Shown piece after piece: positions 35,179 through 48,471 of a stretch of DNA of 64,000 bases (positions are counted from its first letter, which is position 1; each line of letters begins with the position of its first letter). Source of the DNA: Symbiodinium natans (taxonomy: Eukaryota; Sar; Dinophyceae; Suessiales; Symbiodiniaceae); NCBI GenBank assembly GCA_905221605.1, contig CAJNDS010001057.1, positions 564,528 to 628,527 of the forward strand, in the 5' to 3' direction. Both the position numbers and the translations under genes were made by a program. Under the pieces are notes generated by a model, which saw only the letters and a program-made list of their open reading frames with translations, searched no databases and was not told where the DNA came from.

Positions 35179-38100
35179 GCATGGTGTTGGATGTGCGCGT
35201 GCTGGGCTTGATTGCTGGGGCTTGGGGTGCAGGCTGAAATCGTCACATCGAACGAGAAGGTTGGCATGGTTGCAGAGTTTCTCACGTATTTTGACATGGC
35301 TGGGCTCGTCACGTTGCAGGAAATCATCGTGAAAACAGCCGAAGATCCCAATGGTCGACTAGTGCTGGGACCAAATGAGCCGATTTTCCTGAGGACCTGA
35401 CCGCACACATCAGAGTTTCAACGCATCACAAGAGGAAATGTCTTTCGAGGACATCTGACGTTTTCACGTCCGAGGGCTTGTCCGTGCTAGATGATTTGAC
35501 GCAGTTCGTGCCCCAAAAACAATCCATTGTGGGCCTGACTGACGTAGATTCGTGGGTTGGCCTCCAGGTTGACGCACCTGCATGAGCCAGCGGTGCTCAG
35601 CTCTCTACAGTCTCGAGCCCGGTGCGTCCGTACCCCTATAGAAAGCCATTCAGTGCGCAGTGTCGAGGAACCGCTTCGACATCGATAAAATCTATACGTT
35701 CACTGGACCCATCCTCATCGTTGGTCACTTAAACATGTGGTCTGCTTCGACAAGTTTTCCAGGCTTTATTGTTAAACAAGAATCATCAGGCATTGAACCC
35801 TTTCAAGTTCGTCCCGGGCCTTTATGACGAGGAGGCCTTTGTTAGATGACATACGTTTAGAGGCCTCCTCGTCATGTGGACATTTTCCTCATGATCTTGC
35901 ATGCGCAGATTCTGAAGAGTTTCATCACCACCAAGCCATCGACGAAGTGCTTGGCTGAGTGAACATGTCGACGCAGATTCCTTCTCTGTTGAGAGCGCCG
36001 GCATGCTAGTGGATCCACCTGACAGTTTGCAGGCCCCATGTGTTCAACACATCAAACGCTTCATATCGTGGGATTTGTGATCGCCACAAGTCCCAGTGCA
36101 TCCCTCAGCAAGCGGCAGTTCAAGCCATCAAGCAATGTGGGAAGCGCTTGATGCATAAGTCTCCGCGTGGCAAAGGACGGTGCTCATCAGCGGGGAGTCA
36201 GGTGCCGGCAAGACGGAGACCACAAAGCAGCATTCCCGGACAAGCTTCTGCAACGGGTCTTTCGCGCGACGCGTTGAGTCATCAAGTGGTCATTTGCAGA
36301 GACTCAGGTTTGTGATGAAGTTTCTAGCTCTTGCGGGATCTGCTGACGGTCAGGTGCCTCCTGTTTTGTGTGTACCAAGGCTTGTTAGCAATTCCCATCA
36401 TGCACGTTGGAATGATTGGGCTGCAGACGCTGGCAGGTTACCGATGTAGAAAAGCAGGCGGGTGGTGGCGTAGTGGAAGCAGACTGCACCCCTGAGATCC
36501 TCCAATCGTACCATAGCTCGTAAAATGTTCATAAATCCTTGGGCTCTGCATGCTCTAGCCGAGTAGGGCAAAGACATGTTCGACAGTATTCCAACAAGGT
36601 GTTGGAGTCGAATCCTCTCCTGGAAGCATTTGGGAACGAAGCGTGCTCGGACTACACTACACCAGATTTGCATTGCTATTGCGCGAAATGGATCGACTTT
36701 GCTGCTGAGGCCAGAACACTCAGAAATGACAACTCGAGTAGATTCGGGAAGTTCATCGAGCTCCAGCCAGGATCCCGGCCGTTGGTCTTGGTTTCCAAGA
36801 TGTCACATGTCCTAAGAGCTTCCATCTACGGCTGTGTTTTTTTTTGCTGTGTTCACAGGGCTTCGCATGGTTGGGTTAGTGGGTAACGCGGCACTAGTGG
36901 CACCAGCAGCGACAGCAGCTACCAGAAAACACATACAGGCATCGGGACAGTCATACGACCACACAAGTTGGAGGCACCCACCAACTCGCAGCAGTCTCTC
37001 CAATGCTTCACGAAGACCCACCTGGGATGATAACCGTCGCGTCCTGCTAGTATGCTGCTCTCGGTGCTCCGGTTTAGTGTTGACTACTCGAGACAAGGTC
37101 TGTTGCGGTCACTTTCGCATGAAGAGTTGGTGCGGTTCGAGATGCTCGAGTTCGTGTTGGGTAAGGAAGTTCGGACGCATCCACACATCTTTCGTCGAAG
37201 CTTTGCTGATGAGCCCATATTCCACAGATTCAAGCGAACAAACTGTTTAGTTCACGGCTGTCGTTTCCATCCGAGAGTTGTCCAGGCATCTCGCTCTTCA
37301 GGGCTTTTGCTCCTATTTGGTTCATGCGGAGGTTCGTGGTTCGCAAGGTTCCGGTTAGTTCACCATTTTCGTAAATATGAACGTGCCCCGTGCCACCTCT
37401 ACTCCGCTGCATGAAAAGGCCATAGAGGTCTCGCCCCACAAAATCCGCTTTTCAAAGGCGCGCAGACCCAAACACAGCACTCTCGTCGAAGAATGCACGA
37501 GCGGAGCGCAATGGCTCAGCGCTGGGTATATAATGGTAAAAATGATAGTGCACAGCACCCCGTGATCATCTCGAGGCCGGGCTCCAAGGCGGTGGCCCAC
37601 CTGTCCGCACAGGTCACTTAAGGGTGTCGAGGAGGTTCCCTAGTAGTAGTCATCGTCGCCGTGGTCGCCGTAGAAGTCGTACTCAGTCGTGCTCGTCCTC
37701 GTCGTAGTCGACGTCGTTGTAGTTGACGTCGTCGTAGTCGTCGTCATAGTTACCGCCACCGTAGTCGTACTAGTAGCAGTAACTGTCGCAGTTGCATTTC
37801 AGTTTGCAGTTGAGCGTGGGCAGGGTTGGAGATCAGGTTCCGGCCTTCACAAGACTCTGGTGTGAAGGGCGTGTGGTGCTTACTGACAACGGCTTGACGG
37901 CGCGAATTGATCGTCATGCTTGATTAACGCTTCCATACGATTCCATTCACACTGAGGCCGTGCAAGGCATGTCTGGTGAAAGTTTGAGACTCTGCGGTTG
38001 GGCGCTCGGCTCTGGTGGCGTTGGGGTTTGCAGTTGTTTGGCAGGGCTATCAACAATGAGGTGCTCGAATCCGGCACTACCTGCTTGAGAAAGTTCGCGT

Positions 38101-41100
38101 GTGTGAGCAGCAGGTGCGCTCACTTTGCCGTGGTTGCTTTGTGCTTCCCCGGGCCTTGGAAGTCTGCTGAAACCTGAAGGAAGGAGAGCGCAACTACCAC
38201 ATCTTTTATGAAGCTTGTGCTGGACTTGCAAGCGGTCTTTGTGTGTTTGTTCAGCAGTGTGCCTGCAGATTATCAGAGCGTAGCTAGGTGCTGCGGCAGC
38301 AAAGCTGGGTGGCGGAAAAGACTGGCTCTTGGAGACTTGCTCACAGATCGAAGGCTGATTTTGATAAACAGTTTTTGACAGGTTTACAGATATCCGCAGA
38401 TGTTGTCCAAGGAGAAGGCATGGATAGTTACTGGGTGCTTTGAGATGTTGTGGCTGACGTGCAGCCCGAGCTTTTCTATCCCGGCGTCCAGACAAACTCG
38501 GCATGTGCAATCTGCGCATTGAGGTGGTAGAGGAGGCGGACATCGATTTAGAAGGCAAGGCTGATCCATGCGACATATCCGAAGGGCTTGAATGGCGTGC
38601 CAACATCCTCAGGTTTCTCTGAGCTCTCGAACTTCGCCTTCTTGACACGATCCAGCTGCAAAACTCTGAAGGACCCCAGCCATGTATTTCTCCAGACTCG
38701 CACGTTGCATTGTGCTTGGTCCCAGCAGCTCAGCTCGAGTACGAGGATGTTGATGATGTCGAGATGTTCGAGCGTCGCATCCATGCCATGCAGACTATAG
38801 GCATCAAGAAGGACGATCTGTCTGAGGTGCCAAGCCTGACCTGGCCATTTGCAAAGCCCAACGCGGGCTGGCGTAGCAAAGCTAGCAAAGTACACTGCTG
38901 CAGTTTCCAAGATAGTCCAGCATCTCAGGATGCCAGGGGGGAGTTTGGGATTTCACCATGCCGCATGATGAGCAAATGTTTTTATGCCAGATTCTCCACA
39001 TGATAGCGGCAGTCTTGAACCTCGGCAACTCCAAGTTTGATGCGTGTGCCTTAGAGTCCAGATATGGTTAGACTGTTGGAGTTCGCTTGTTGAAGCGTGT
39101 TGCAACTTGCAACTAGCCGGGGACCTTGTGGAGTTAAATGCACGAGTTTTCGCGATGTTGAGTGCGACAAGGAAGCTTGCACGTGTTGCTTCGACGGATG
39201 ACTTGCCGGCAGTATTCACACATCTCGGCCTGGGGCATCGCGGCGCGCGGCCGCAATCACGCGTTTCTGTGTTGAAGAGCGTCCAAGATGACGGAGCAGG
39301 TGCAAGTTGCTACCCTGAGGCATCTTCGTCTCGAGGGGCTCCCTTAGAACTTCATTGGGGATTTGGATCAGCCCCATTGGGGCATGGGGATACCTCGGTG
39401 TGTCTGAGGGTGGTCCTGCTGCCATCCCCCGCCACCCCATTCCATGGTAGGTCAGGCTGAACCCAATTCCCACGTGCAAATCTCAGTTTCGAAACTTGCG
39501 TAATCCGAACAAGCTTAATTGCTCGCTGTGCCTGATTTCTTTGCTTGCCGGCCGCATATGCATGGAAGGCCAGGCCTTCGTCAATATGAGGTGTACCACA
39601 GCTTGGGTGCGTTTGTTTCGGCATGTTTGAGAGCTTTTTTCCTCCCAGGCGGAGAGTGCAAAAAATGGTCTCCCGTGGCAAGAAAGGGACAGGATGTTCT
39701 ATGCTGTTGACGCATGTTCCAGAACAGCCAGTGGCTTGGCTAGGTCGCAAGGTACGCTGCGTCGGTTCCTGCTGATGGCGCTTCGGCTTGCCCGGTTCGA
39801 CTTTGGATTTACTGTACGAAGTGACCACGGTTTAAACAAGTTCGTTTTGTCAGAGGTCCCTTTGCTCTGAGACCCAGCACATGCGCGTCATTGCCCTCCG
39901 TGCTAACTTCTGCAGTCAGATGTAGCTGTGCAGCTCATCAGCATGACTAGTCGTGCCAGCAATGTATTGGGTTCCTCCCTCTGAGCCAGCTATCATACAT
40001 TTTGAAGCATCGCTGCCGCCCCACTCAACAAAGTACGAAGCTGTGACCGGCAGCCCCGATCCGTTGCCAGCAACAATGTGGCACCATCTTCATGCTTAAT
40101 CCTTGAAACTTCCGGCACGTGACTGTCATGTGTTGCGACTTTCAAATGGACTGCTGAAGCCCTCGACCCAATGCCAAACCCCAAGACGCTGGACGTCTTT
40201 GCTCTGAAGGCCCCTCCGAACAACAGTGAGGGGTCCATGATCATGGCGGCAGCCTGCTCAGTCAAGAGGGAGGGAGACCTATGTAGAAAATTAATAGATA
40301 GGTAATAATAGGTATGCAAAAAATGAATCAATAGGTTAAAAAGAATGCGCACATATATGGAATATGTATATATATATATATATACATATATATACATATA
40401 TATATACATATATATACATATATATATACATATGTGTGTGTGTATGTATGTATGTGGCTTTCGAGTGTTTGCAGTGGGGCTCATCCCGGTGTGATGTCTC
40501 GGTGAGCTGGTCTTTGCCGGAGCGAGGAATGCGCAAACAACTTGGCCGCTGCTGAGAAATTACTGGGCATCCAAAGTGGGGACTGTCAGGGAACAGGGTC
40601 CTTGCTTGGCGTAAAGCATCGGCAACTTGTCTGATCAGCATTGGGAGACATGAGGTCAACAGTGCTGAGCGGTCAAGACGTTCGGGCAGGCTTTAAGAAT
40701 CGGTAACGGCTTGCTCCTTCACGCTTCGTGCAGGACTTAGAGAAAGCTCTCTGTCACCAGACACGCGTCACGCGGTCAGAGAAGATCCGCAGCCCTGTCA
40801 ATGTTCGTCAGGCTGGTGAGCTACTTGCTATAGCTATGGCTAATCAGTCACATAGAAACTCCTCGGTGCCTGAACGAGGCGGCGGACAATCGTGATGCTT
40901 TGGCAAAGGCTTTGTACGGAATCGTGTTCAACTTCATTGCTCGGTGCTCAGCTCACCCTTGGCCTTCGTCATTGATCCATCAAAGGTTATTTGACTGTTA
41001 TTTGACTACGGGACGGATTTGTCCGAGGTCCACAGCACCAACCTCTCCATTGGGTACATCAACGATGTTAAGCTCTTTGTAGGAGCGGGCTGCTGCTGTC

Positions 41101-44100
41101 AAGAACTTGCAAGTGGAGATGCGAGTTGGGCAGGAGTCCTTGACATTTTCGGCTTCGAATGCTTCAAGATGAACTCGTTTGAACAGAATCCGCCTGAGCA
41201 TTGGGGCAGGATTTGTAAGCTGCGTTTTTGTGCATATGTGCGCATGCTAAGCACTGCCAAGATCTGCCAAGGCTGTGCATCAATTTCACCAACGAAAGGA
41301 TCGGCTTGTGTTGTTTTCAGAGCTAACCAGTGCGATCAGTGTCTGAGTCGCTCTGAAAGTCTTTTTGAAGGCTCCAGCAGTTCTTTAATTCCTTCGTCTT
41401 CAAGCTCGAAGAGCAGCTCTACGAGTTCCAGTCTTACGAGTAGAGTGATGAGAGCGTCCCGCCATAAGTTGAAAGTTGCAACGTGTAAGTGTCTGCTGCA
41501 TATCTCCCATTTCGTTCAAGCGTTCATGAGCTCTTCATGCTTCGAAGTTGCCTGCTGCTGTGACTTGAAATGTATTCTGGATGAGATCTATTCTGCTTCT
41601 TGCCTCCCAGCGCATCTCAGTGATATTTTTTTGCGTGAAGTTGGCATTTCATCCGAGCTTGCGTTGCCTTTTTGGCTTCGTGGGTAACCTTCCCTATGTT
41701 CTGTGCCTGCAATTGCAGTTGTGATATCTCTTGTCTTGCCGGCTGCTTTGTGTGACTGCTGTAAGAAAAACGAGTCTTTCCGCAGAGGTCGGGCTACAGA
41801 GTGGGTGGGAAGAGAGAGCATGTATATCCCTGGTGTGCGGCATCGGCCTCCAAAGCAACATTACTGAGTTGGACCGTGTTGTTAAGCTTGAAATGTTGGC
41901 TTCAATACGTAAAAACCAGAGCATGCTGCTTTGCCTTGCTTTGAAGTGCTGCTTTGCTGGCTGGAGTTTGTGGCGGGGTTTTGCCTGGGTTGGGGGGGGC
42001 ATGGTCGGGTGCGTTGCGCAATAATCTTCAGATTCCAGGCGGTGCAGGCCGGTCTGAATCTTGAATCGGACCCAGGCGAGAGAACATCCCATGGGATGCA
42101 TTGGATTTCCCAGACAATCAGGCAGGGAGGTGTTTGGAACTCGCGTTTAAGGCCTAAATCGCAACGACTTGCGCTCTGAGGACTCCGTGGACTTGCTGGC
42201 CGGGAAAGGGACTGGTGTTTTTGCCCAGCTCTCTGACGAACAAATTGGGCTTGCCAAGCTGAACGCTGCGTCTTGAGCTAGGCCATGTTGGACGAAGAGT
42301 GCCTGGTGCCAAACGGGTCTGATCAAGGCTTGGCTTTGCTCGTCCGGTCTCTGTGAGTGCCAACTGTGAGTGCCATGTATTGCATCATTGTCAGCGGGAA
42401 TTCAGGTCCTGGGGGTACCGAAGCCACTTGAGGCTCAGGGTGGCAACCGGGGGGCACGTTTCTGTTCACGCCTGCGCTGCCGAGGCGCAGCGGAAGACTC
42501 ATGTAGACTCATGTAGTAGCGAGAATGTCTCTTGAGCTTTAGCCTTCCTCCTGTCTCCTCACGACACGCACCGACCTTTACCAGTTTGTTTTTCCAGGTT
42601 GTTGGCCGACTAACTTTGAGCCGACAGGTTGTAGAGCTTGCCAGGCTTTTTTGGACAAATGCAGTCTGCAAGTTGCGTTTTCATTCCACGCTTTACCTGT
42701 TGGCCCAGTTGTGTGCGGGCGACTCTGGATCGACATGGGGTGTACAGCTTGGAATGTACTAGCTGACTGCACCACCCCTACATGCTTTGGTTCCGCATGC
42801 TACCCAATCCATCTGTGTTGCACGCTGTGTTCCGAAAATGACAAAAGGCTTTGGTTAAATGGCGAGAGAGATGATCTGGGTTCTCGTGAATCGTCGGGGC
42901 TTGACGAAGAGTTTTTGAAACCCGGGATGAATTTGACTAGGAACTCTGGAGTTGAGTGCTGGAAGTCTTGAGGCCGGTTTCCTGATTCTTACAACCTTTT
43001 TTGGATGATAAGGCATCCTGTGCAAGACTTGAGGTGACTTTGCCCCGAGATGGGGCGTAAGGGTCGTGACTCTTCCGAAAGCTCGGAGAGCGACCGTCGC
43101 GCGAAGGCGGCGCAGCATCTGTGATTGTTGTCGTCGCAGTGGTCGACTTTGCCATTTGCAATTTGCAACTGCTTGGATGTTGGGGAGGAGAAGAAGGCAC
43201 GAAAGGATGACAAGCGAAAGGAGTCCCCCATGAAGCATGAGCAAGTATAGCCTCAATATGTTGCAAGGTATCTGAAGGTACAAGTAGCTTGTGAGGACAT
43301 CGCCGGCATTTTATATAGCCTCTGTTTGTTGAGACCAGGAGCGTGGTCGCAGTCGTGGCCGCAGTAAGGAACGACGCAAGGAACGTTCAGCCGAGCGGAA
43401 GCCACCACCCAAGCGCGGCCGCGACTGGGATCGCAGCATGTTTATGATAATAATGTGCGACATTGTGCAACATTGTGCGCGCAAGCAGGCGGTACGTGTA
43501 AAAATCGCTTCAGCAGCCTCAGACATGCTGCATGGCACTGATTCGCACTGCAGGCTCCGAGTCCGAGGATTCGGAGTCCAAGTCGTCGGATGACGAGGAG
43601 GACAGGGCCAGTATGTGCAGTATGTGAGCGGCATGCTGAGGTGCGAGGCTGCGAGACTTGAATTCAAGACAGCGTGATAGTGTGTGCCACCAGATGTGCT
43701 GCTTTTTGCAGGAGATGAAGGAATTCTTGCTCAGCACAGACATGCCCGAGGAAGCGGTGTGTATTGCACAGATTTGGCAAGAACAGTTTCTCTGGTAGAA
43801 CAGTACCTCTGCAGCTACTCATGCTTCTCCTGTTAAGATTCGCACGTTGAGCCGTGTGCCTATCACTTGTGATTTGCAGGATCAGATGTTGTCAAAGATG
43901 ATGGGCTTCAGTGCTTTTGACAGCTCGAAAGGCCGAGATCACAGCCAGGGACCCGGCTTCCAGCGACCGGAGGTTTGAAACGTGGGGACTGTGTGGGGGC
44001 CTCTATCCTTGTGTACATTGCAAGGCACCAGTGACCTCAGTGATGTGAAGCGTGCCACAAAACGTGCCTTGACTTGACAGAGCATCCGCTGTTCCTGCAA

Positions 44101-47100
44101 CTGGCTCGGGGTTGCCGCTGGCTTTGTCGCGAATTAAACTGCATGGAAACGTCCTGCAAGTGTCCTGGTTCAAGGCCAGTATCGTCAGTACATGAACCGG
44201 CGCGGTGGTTTCAACCGGCCACTGGATGCGGCATTCTGATGGCCTGAAAGTTTTGGATGGCACTTGCTTTCACTGGTGGTCACGGCAGCCAAGTTGGCAA
44301 GAAAGTTGGCAGCTCCTCTGTGTAGTCCGGTCTGCTGTAGGAAGAAGCACTACTCACCATTGGAGGCCCTCCATTGTATTGTATAATGGCTTGATGGTCC
44401 TTTTTCCTTTTTTGGAGTAGCAATCACAGCAAAATGCACCTTCGGAAGAAATGAAGCAGGAGGACCCAGAGTTAGAACAAGCTTGTGGACAACTTGTTCT
44501 GCGAGCTACTGGACTCGACGGATTTTGCGCGTGTGTCTTCTTAGAGCATGCAGAGGTCCACACCCAAACCTGCGAGCCCTCCAGCGAAACCGTCAAGTCT
44601 TGTAATGCGGTGTGACATGAACGCGGCGTGAGATAAGAAAAGAGCGTCGGCAGTTGAAGGAGACTTGTTCTCGGATCAGACGCAACAAAAAGCACCGCCT
44701 CTCTCAGAGAGAGCACATTCCTTCCTCTGTTATTGTTTGCTTTTTTCAAGAAAAGAAAGAGAGTGTCTGTGAGAGACTCTCTGAGTCCCAGAGGCTACTG
44801 CAACAAGCTGATCAAGCAGCACAAAGGTGCGCTCCCGGACTCCTCTCTCTCTGTTCTCTCTGCTTTCTCTCTAGCTCTCTCTCCTCTCTCTTTCCTCTCT
44901 CTCTCCCTCTCTTTTTCCTCTCTATTCTCGCTCTCCTCTCCCCAGACAGAGTCGTCTCACCACAGAGATCAAGGCCATCGCAGGTTTGACGAGATCAAGA
45001 CGAAGCCAACGTGGTGCCTAGGATCAACACAGAGATTGGCTGTGGCGCTTGCTTTTTCTTTGCTATACCCCGATGGTAGGGCAACCAGCCTAGGTCAGCC
45101 CATGTACATTTAGGGTTGGCAGTCTATTCCCAGAGCGCACCTGAATTGTGTGTCAAGGTTTGTCATCAAGCACTTCGTCAAACTGCCATGTTTGGCGAAG
45201 ATTGTTTTGTTTTAGTGCATCACTAGTGCATCTGTTTCCTGTCCAAGAGGGCAAGCACATAGCTCAAGCGTTACCAGGGCATGTTCAAAGCATTTACGCC
45301 GTGGCAGGCTGGACCTGTCAGCTACTGCACCGACTCATTTTTGGACAAGAATCGAGACCAGCTCAGCAATGTGCAGCTGGCAGGTTGAACGGCGTTGTAG
45401 ATGTGCAAATGGCACAAGGTCTCGCACCTCACAAGCATGCGTAGGCTCTTGTGGTTTGAGTGAGGGTAAGCGCGCAGCTCCGATGGCTCAAAGCTTCGCA
45501 CGACGCAGCATAAGGGCAAGGACAGACAAGTGGCTCGTCAAGACTCTGTCTACACAAGTTACAGGCTACCGATGAAGACAGGCCTACAGAGACTTGCCAA
45601 ACGGACCCGAGGTTCAAAGAAAAAGCTGTGGTTCAGGTTGTTCACAGCTGTACGAGTACAACCCAGCCACACACCAGATCGAGCTTTCATTTTGGGGGCT
45701 GTCGCCCCTAGCTGGAAACAGTTTGGCTTTCGCCTTTGCCTTTCATGGCCAAGCGGAATCGCCACAAGCGTCGGAAAAGTAATGCCAGCGAGGGCCCGCC
45801 CAATGTGGAGGCAAGCAAGGCCGGCCAGAGGGTTGTCATCGTGCCAAAGCATGAGAGGAGCCAAGACATGAAAAAGCATGCCATGGCAGGACCGCGCTTC
45901 TTCGCAGGGTCGTCCGAAACAGGACCGTCTTGCAGACCGTGCAATGTGTTGCATTGCAGATGGTAACAGAATTTTGAGGCGGTGCCAAGATGTACCAAAC
46001 TGCCAAGCCTTCTTTTTCCTTCACTGCGCCTGATTCAGGAGGGTCCTAGAGGTGGCGCTAGACAAGGTCAGAAGCGACGACCGAAGAAGGACAAAGCAAA
46101 AGAGATTGAGAAGGATGTATGCAGCCCGTAACTCAGGGGTCCTGGCTGCATGTCGCTTGTTCTGCCTTCAGTGCAGTGAATACTGGATGCTGGCGGCAAG
46201 GCAAAGAGGACGATAAAGATGCATTCTCGCTTGAGAAGGTGAGGAAACAACTGGAATCTTGGCGTCTGTTGCGGGCAGATGGGCGACATTAATCACGATG
46301 CAGCATTTGCAGCCTTTGCACATGAGAGAGCAGCGAACCAGCAAGGATTTTTATTTCAGCGATTCGAACCTGCGCCGGGACCGTTTCATGAAGCAGACAC
46401 TTGATAATGATGGTGGGTATCTGGACCTGAATCTGGTGTTGACATTCAACCGCATCAAGGCCGGTCTTGTTGAGCCATGCGAAAGAGCCGCAGATTTGAC
46501 TCCAAATGCTTTTCAACTACCCTGGTACATGTGATATACATCTGCGGAAGTTCGCTGGAGGCTTTGGGCGTCAGTGGTGTTGCTCAGCTTGTTGATGCGG
46601 CTCGTTCGTCTCAGCTGTTGGAGCTCAATGCCGAGGGCACAAAAATTAGGCTCGCATCCGCAACAACAAGCTATAATAAACTTTCTTGTGCAGGCGTGTG
46701 CTCGGAGGCCTCAGTTTTCGGATGTTAGCCCATCTACTGTTTCGTCTTGCGTTGAAGCAGGCGCGATTACGCCAAGTTCCCACCGAACACGCACGATCCA
46801 GTGTGCAGGACGCTCTATGTGGAAGGCGTGTTGATGTGATTTGGGTTAGTGACGTGTATGCTTGATTGTCGTTCTTTGGAGTACATGAGCCAGCTTGTAT
46901 TGGTCTTGGCTTTGGTTGTCATGCCATGTCATGCCGACATGTTCCACACTTCGATGCCCTGCGTCATAGGTGCGATGCGCCTTCTGCCAACACCACTGCT
47001 GTATGTAGTCCGTAAGTCCGTAAGCAAGAGTAGGTCCAGATCCGCCTGCAGGTTTGCCAATAACCTTTGGCATCCCCGACATTCAAAAGTTCTTTTCGCG

Positions 47101-48440
47101 ACATGGGGAGGCACGCGCACCCAGCAGCACGCTGCTACGTTACTCTGATTGCTTTTGATTGCTTTTGATTGCTTTTGATTGCTTTTGATTGCTTTTGATT
47201 GCTTTTGATTGCTTTTGATTGCTTTTGATTGCTTTTGATTGCTTTTGATGGGCGCTCCTTTGGCTGTGCGCCTGGGGAGCCTGGGAGGTGAAGTTCATAC
47301 AGATACCGCACCACCGCGAAACTGGGGAGCCTCGCGGTTTCTGCCTGGTGGAGTTTGCATCTGTGCAGGAGCCTGGGGTTGTTTCGGGGTAGGCGGGGCT
47401 ATACAACGGCTGACGTCCCTTCTGCTTCACACGTCAGGTTGACTTCTTGCCATACTTTCGATTCAGGTTCTGGGAACTTGGCATGTAGTTATGGGTCAAA
47501 GATTGTGCCCGCGCTGATTTTCTGAGACTGTTTGGGTGTTTGGGAGACTCTTGCAGCCGCCACCTTGCTGAAGTGGAAATTGTAAGTGAAACCCCTTTTT
47601 CCGCGGGTTGGGACACAGTCACTTCGTGGAGAGCGTAAATTTTTCAGATGATGTAGGCGGTTTAGGCGGCGTGCAAACTGGGCAAAAATTGGGCAAACGC
47701 CGAAGTTCGTGGCGGTGCTCAGGCCAGGTTCGGCTCGAGCAGCGCCAGACCGGTGCTGCGTGGAGCTTCGACGCCTCAAGCTCACAGGTTAGAAAGGAGA
47801 GCCCTACAAAACAAATAAACAAGGGATCATTTACCCCGCTTGCCCGATTGATTTTTTCATTGTGCTCGCAAAGTCGGTTTTCAAACTGAGCTGCAGCCAA
47901 TCAGCCAATCGATCGGCTGATCGGGTGAATCACCCGATCACCCGATCAGCCGATCAGCTGGCTGATCGGCTGATCGGCTGATTGGCTGATTGGCTGCCGC
48001 ACAGTTTGCGGCCGAAAAGCCACGCACACTGGATTTTTGCCTCCATAGTTTATTTGACGGATGAAGGCGGGGGTCTGGCCGCAGAGGCCCCTTGTTTCGC
48101 GTTAAGCGCTCACGGCAGCAGCCGGAGTGCGAAGCATACCTTTCGGGCACCATTCAAAATGCTCCCGAAACTGCCCAGAGGTAGCATGCTGGATGCGGGT
48201 CTTTTTGGCGAGACGGACTCTGGGGCTGGGCCGGCGAGGCTGAACCCAAGACCCCCTACCCTTGAAATCTCGATCGCTGGCAGGATGCTGAAGCGGCGCG
48301 AGCTGCCTGTACTGGCGTATGGCCCTCCACGTGGCCGCAGCGCCACGATGGTAGGACGTTGCAGTTGATGTACAAAGCAGACTGGCTTCGTGAGCGCCGA
48401 TGCCTGGCGGCAAGATGCGGCTATACATGTGTATGTATGC

Positions 48441-48471
<31 letters not shown>

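Noticed and set aside
42265-43049. A truncated myosin pseudogene ending at 42.26 kb
   Set aside because: The remaining motor motifs were found in order downstream (44.8-53.4 kb) with open, phase-consistent exons.
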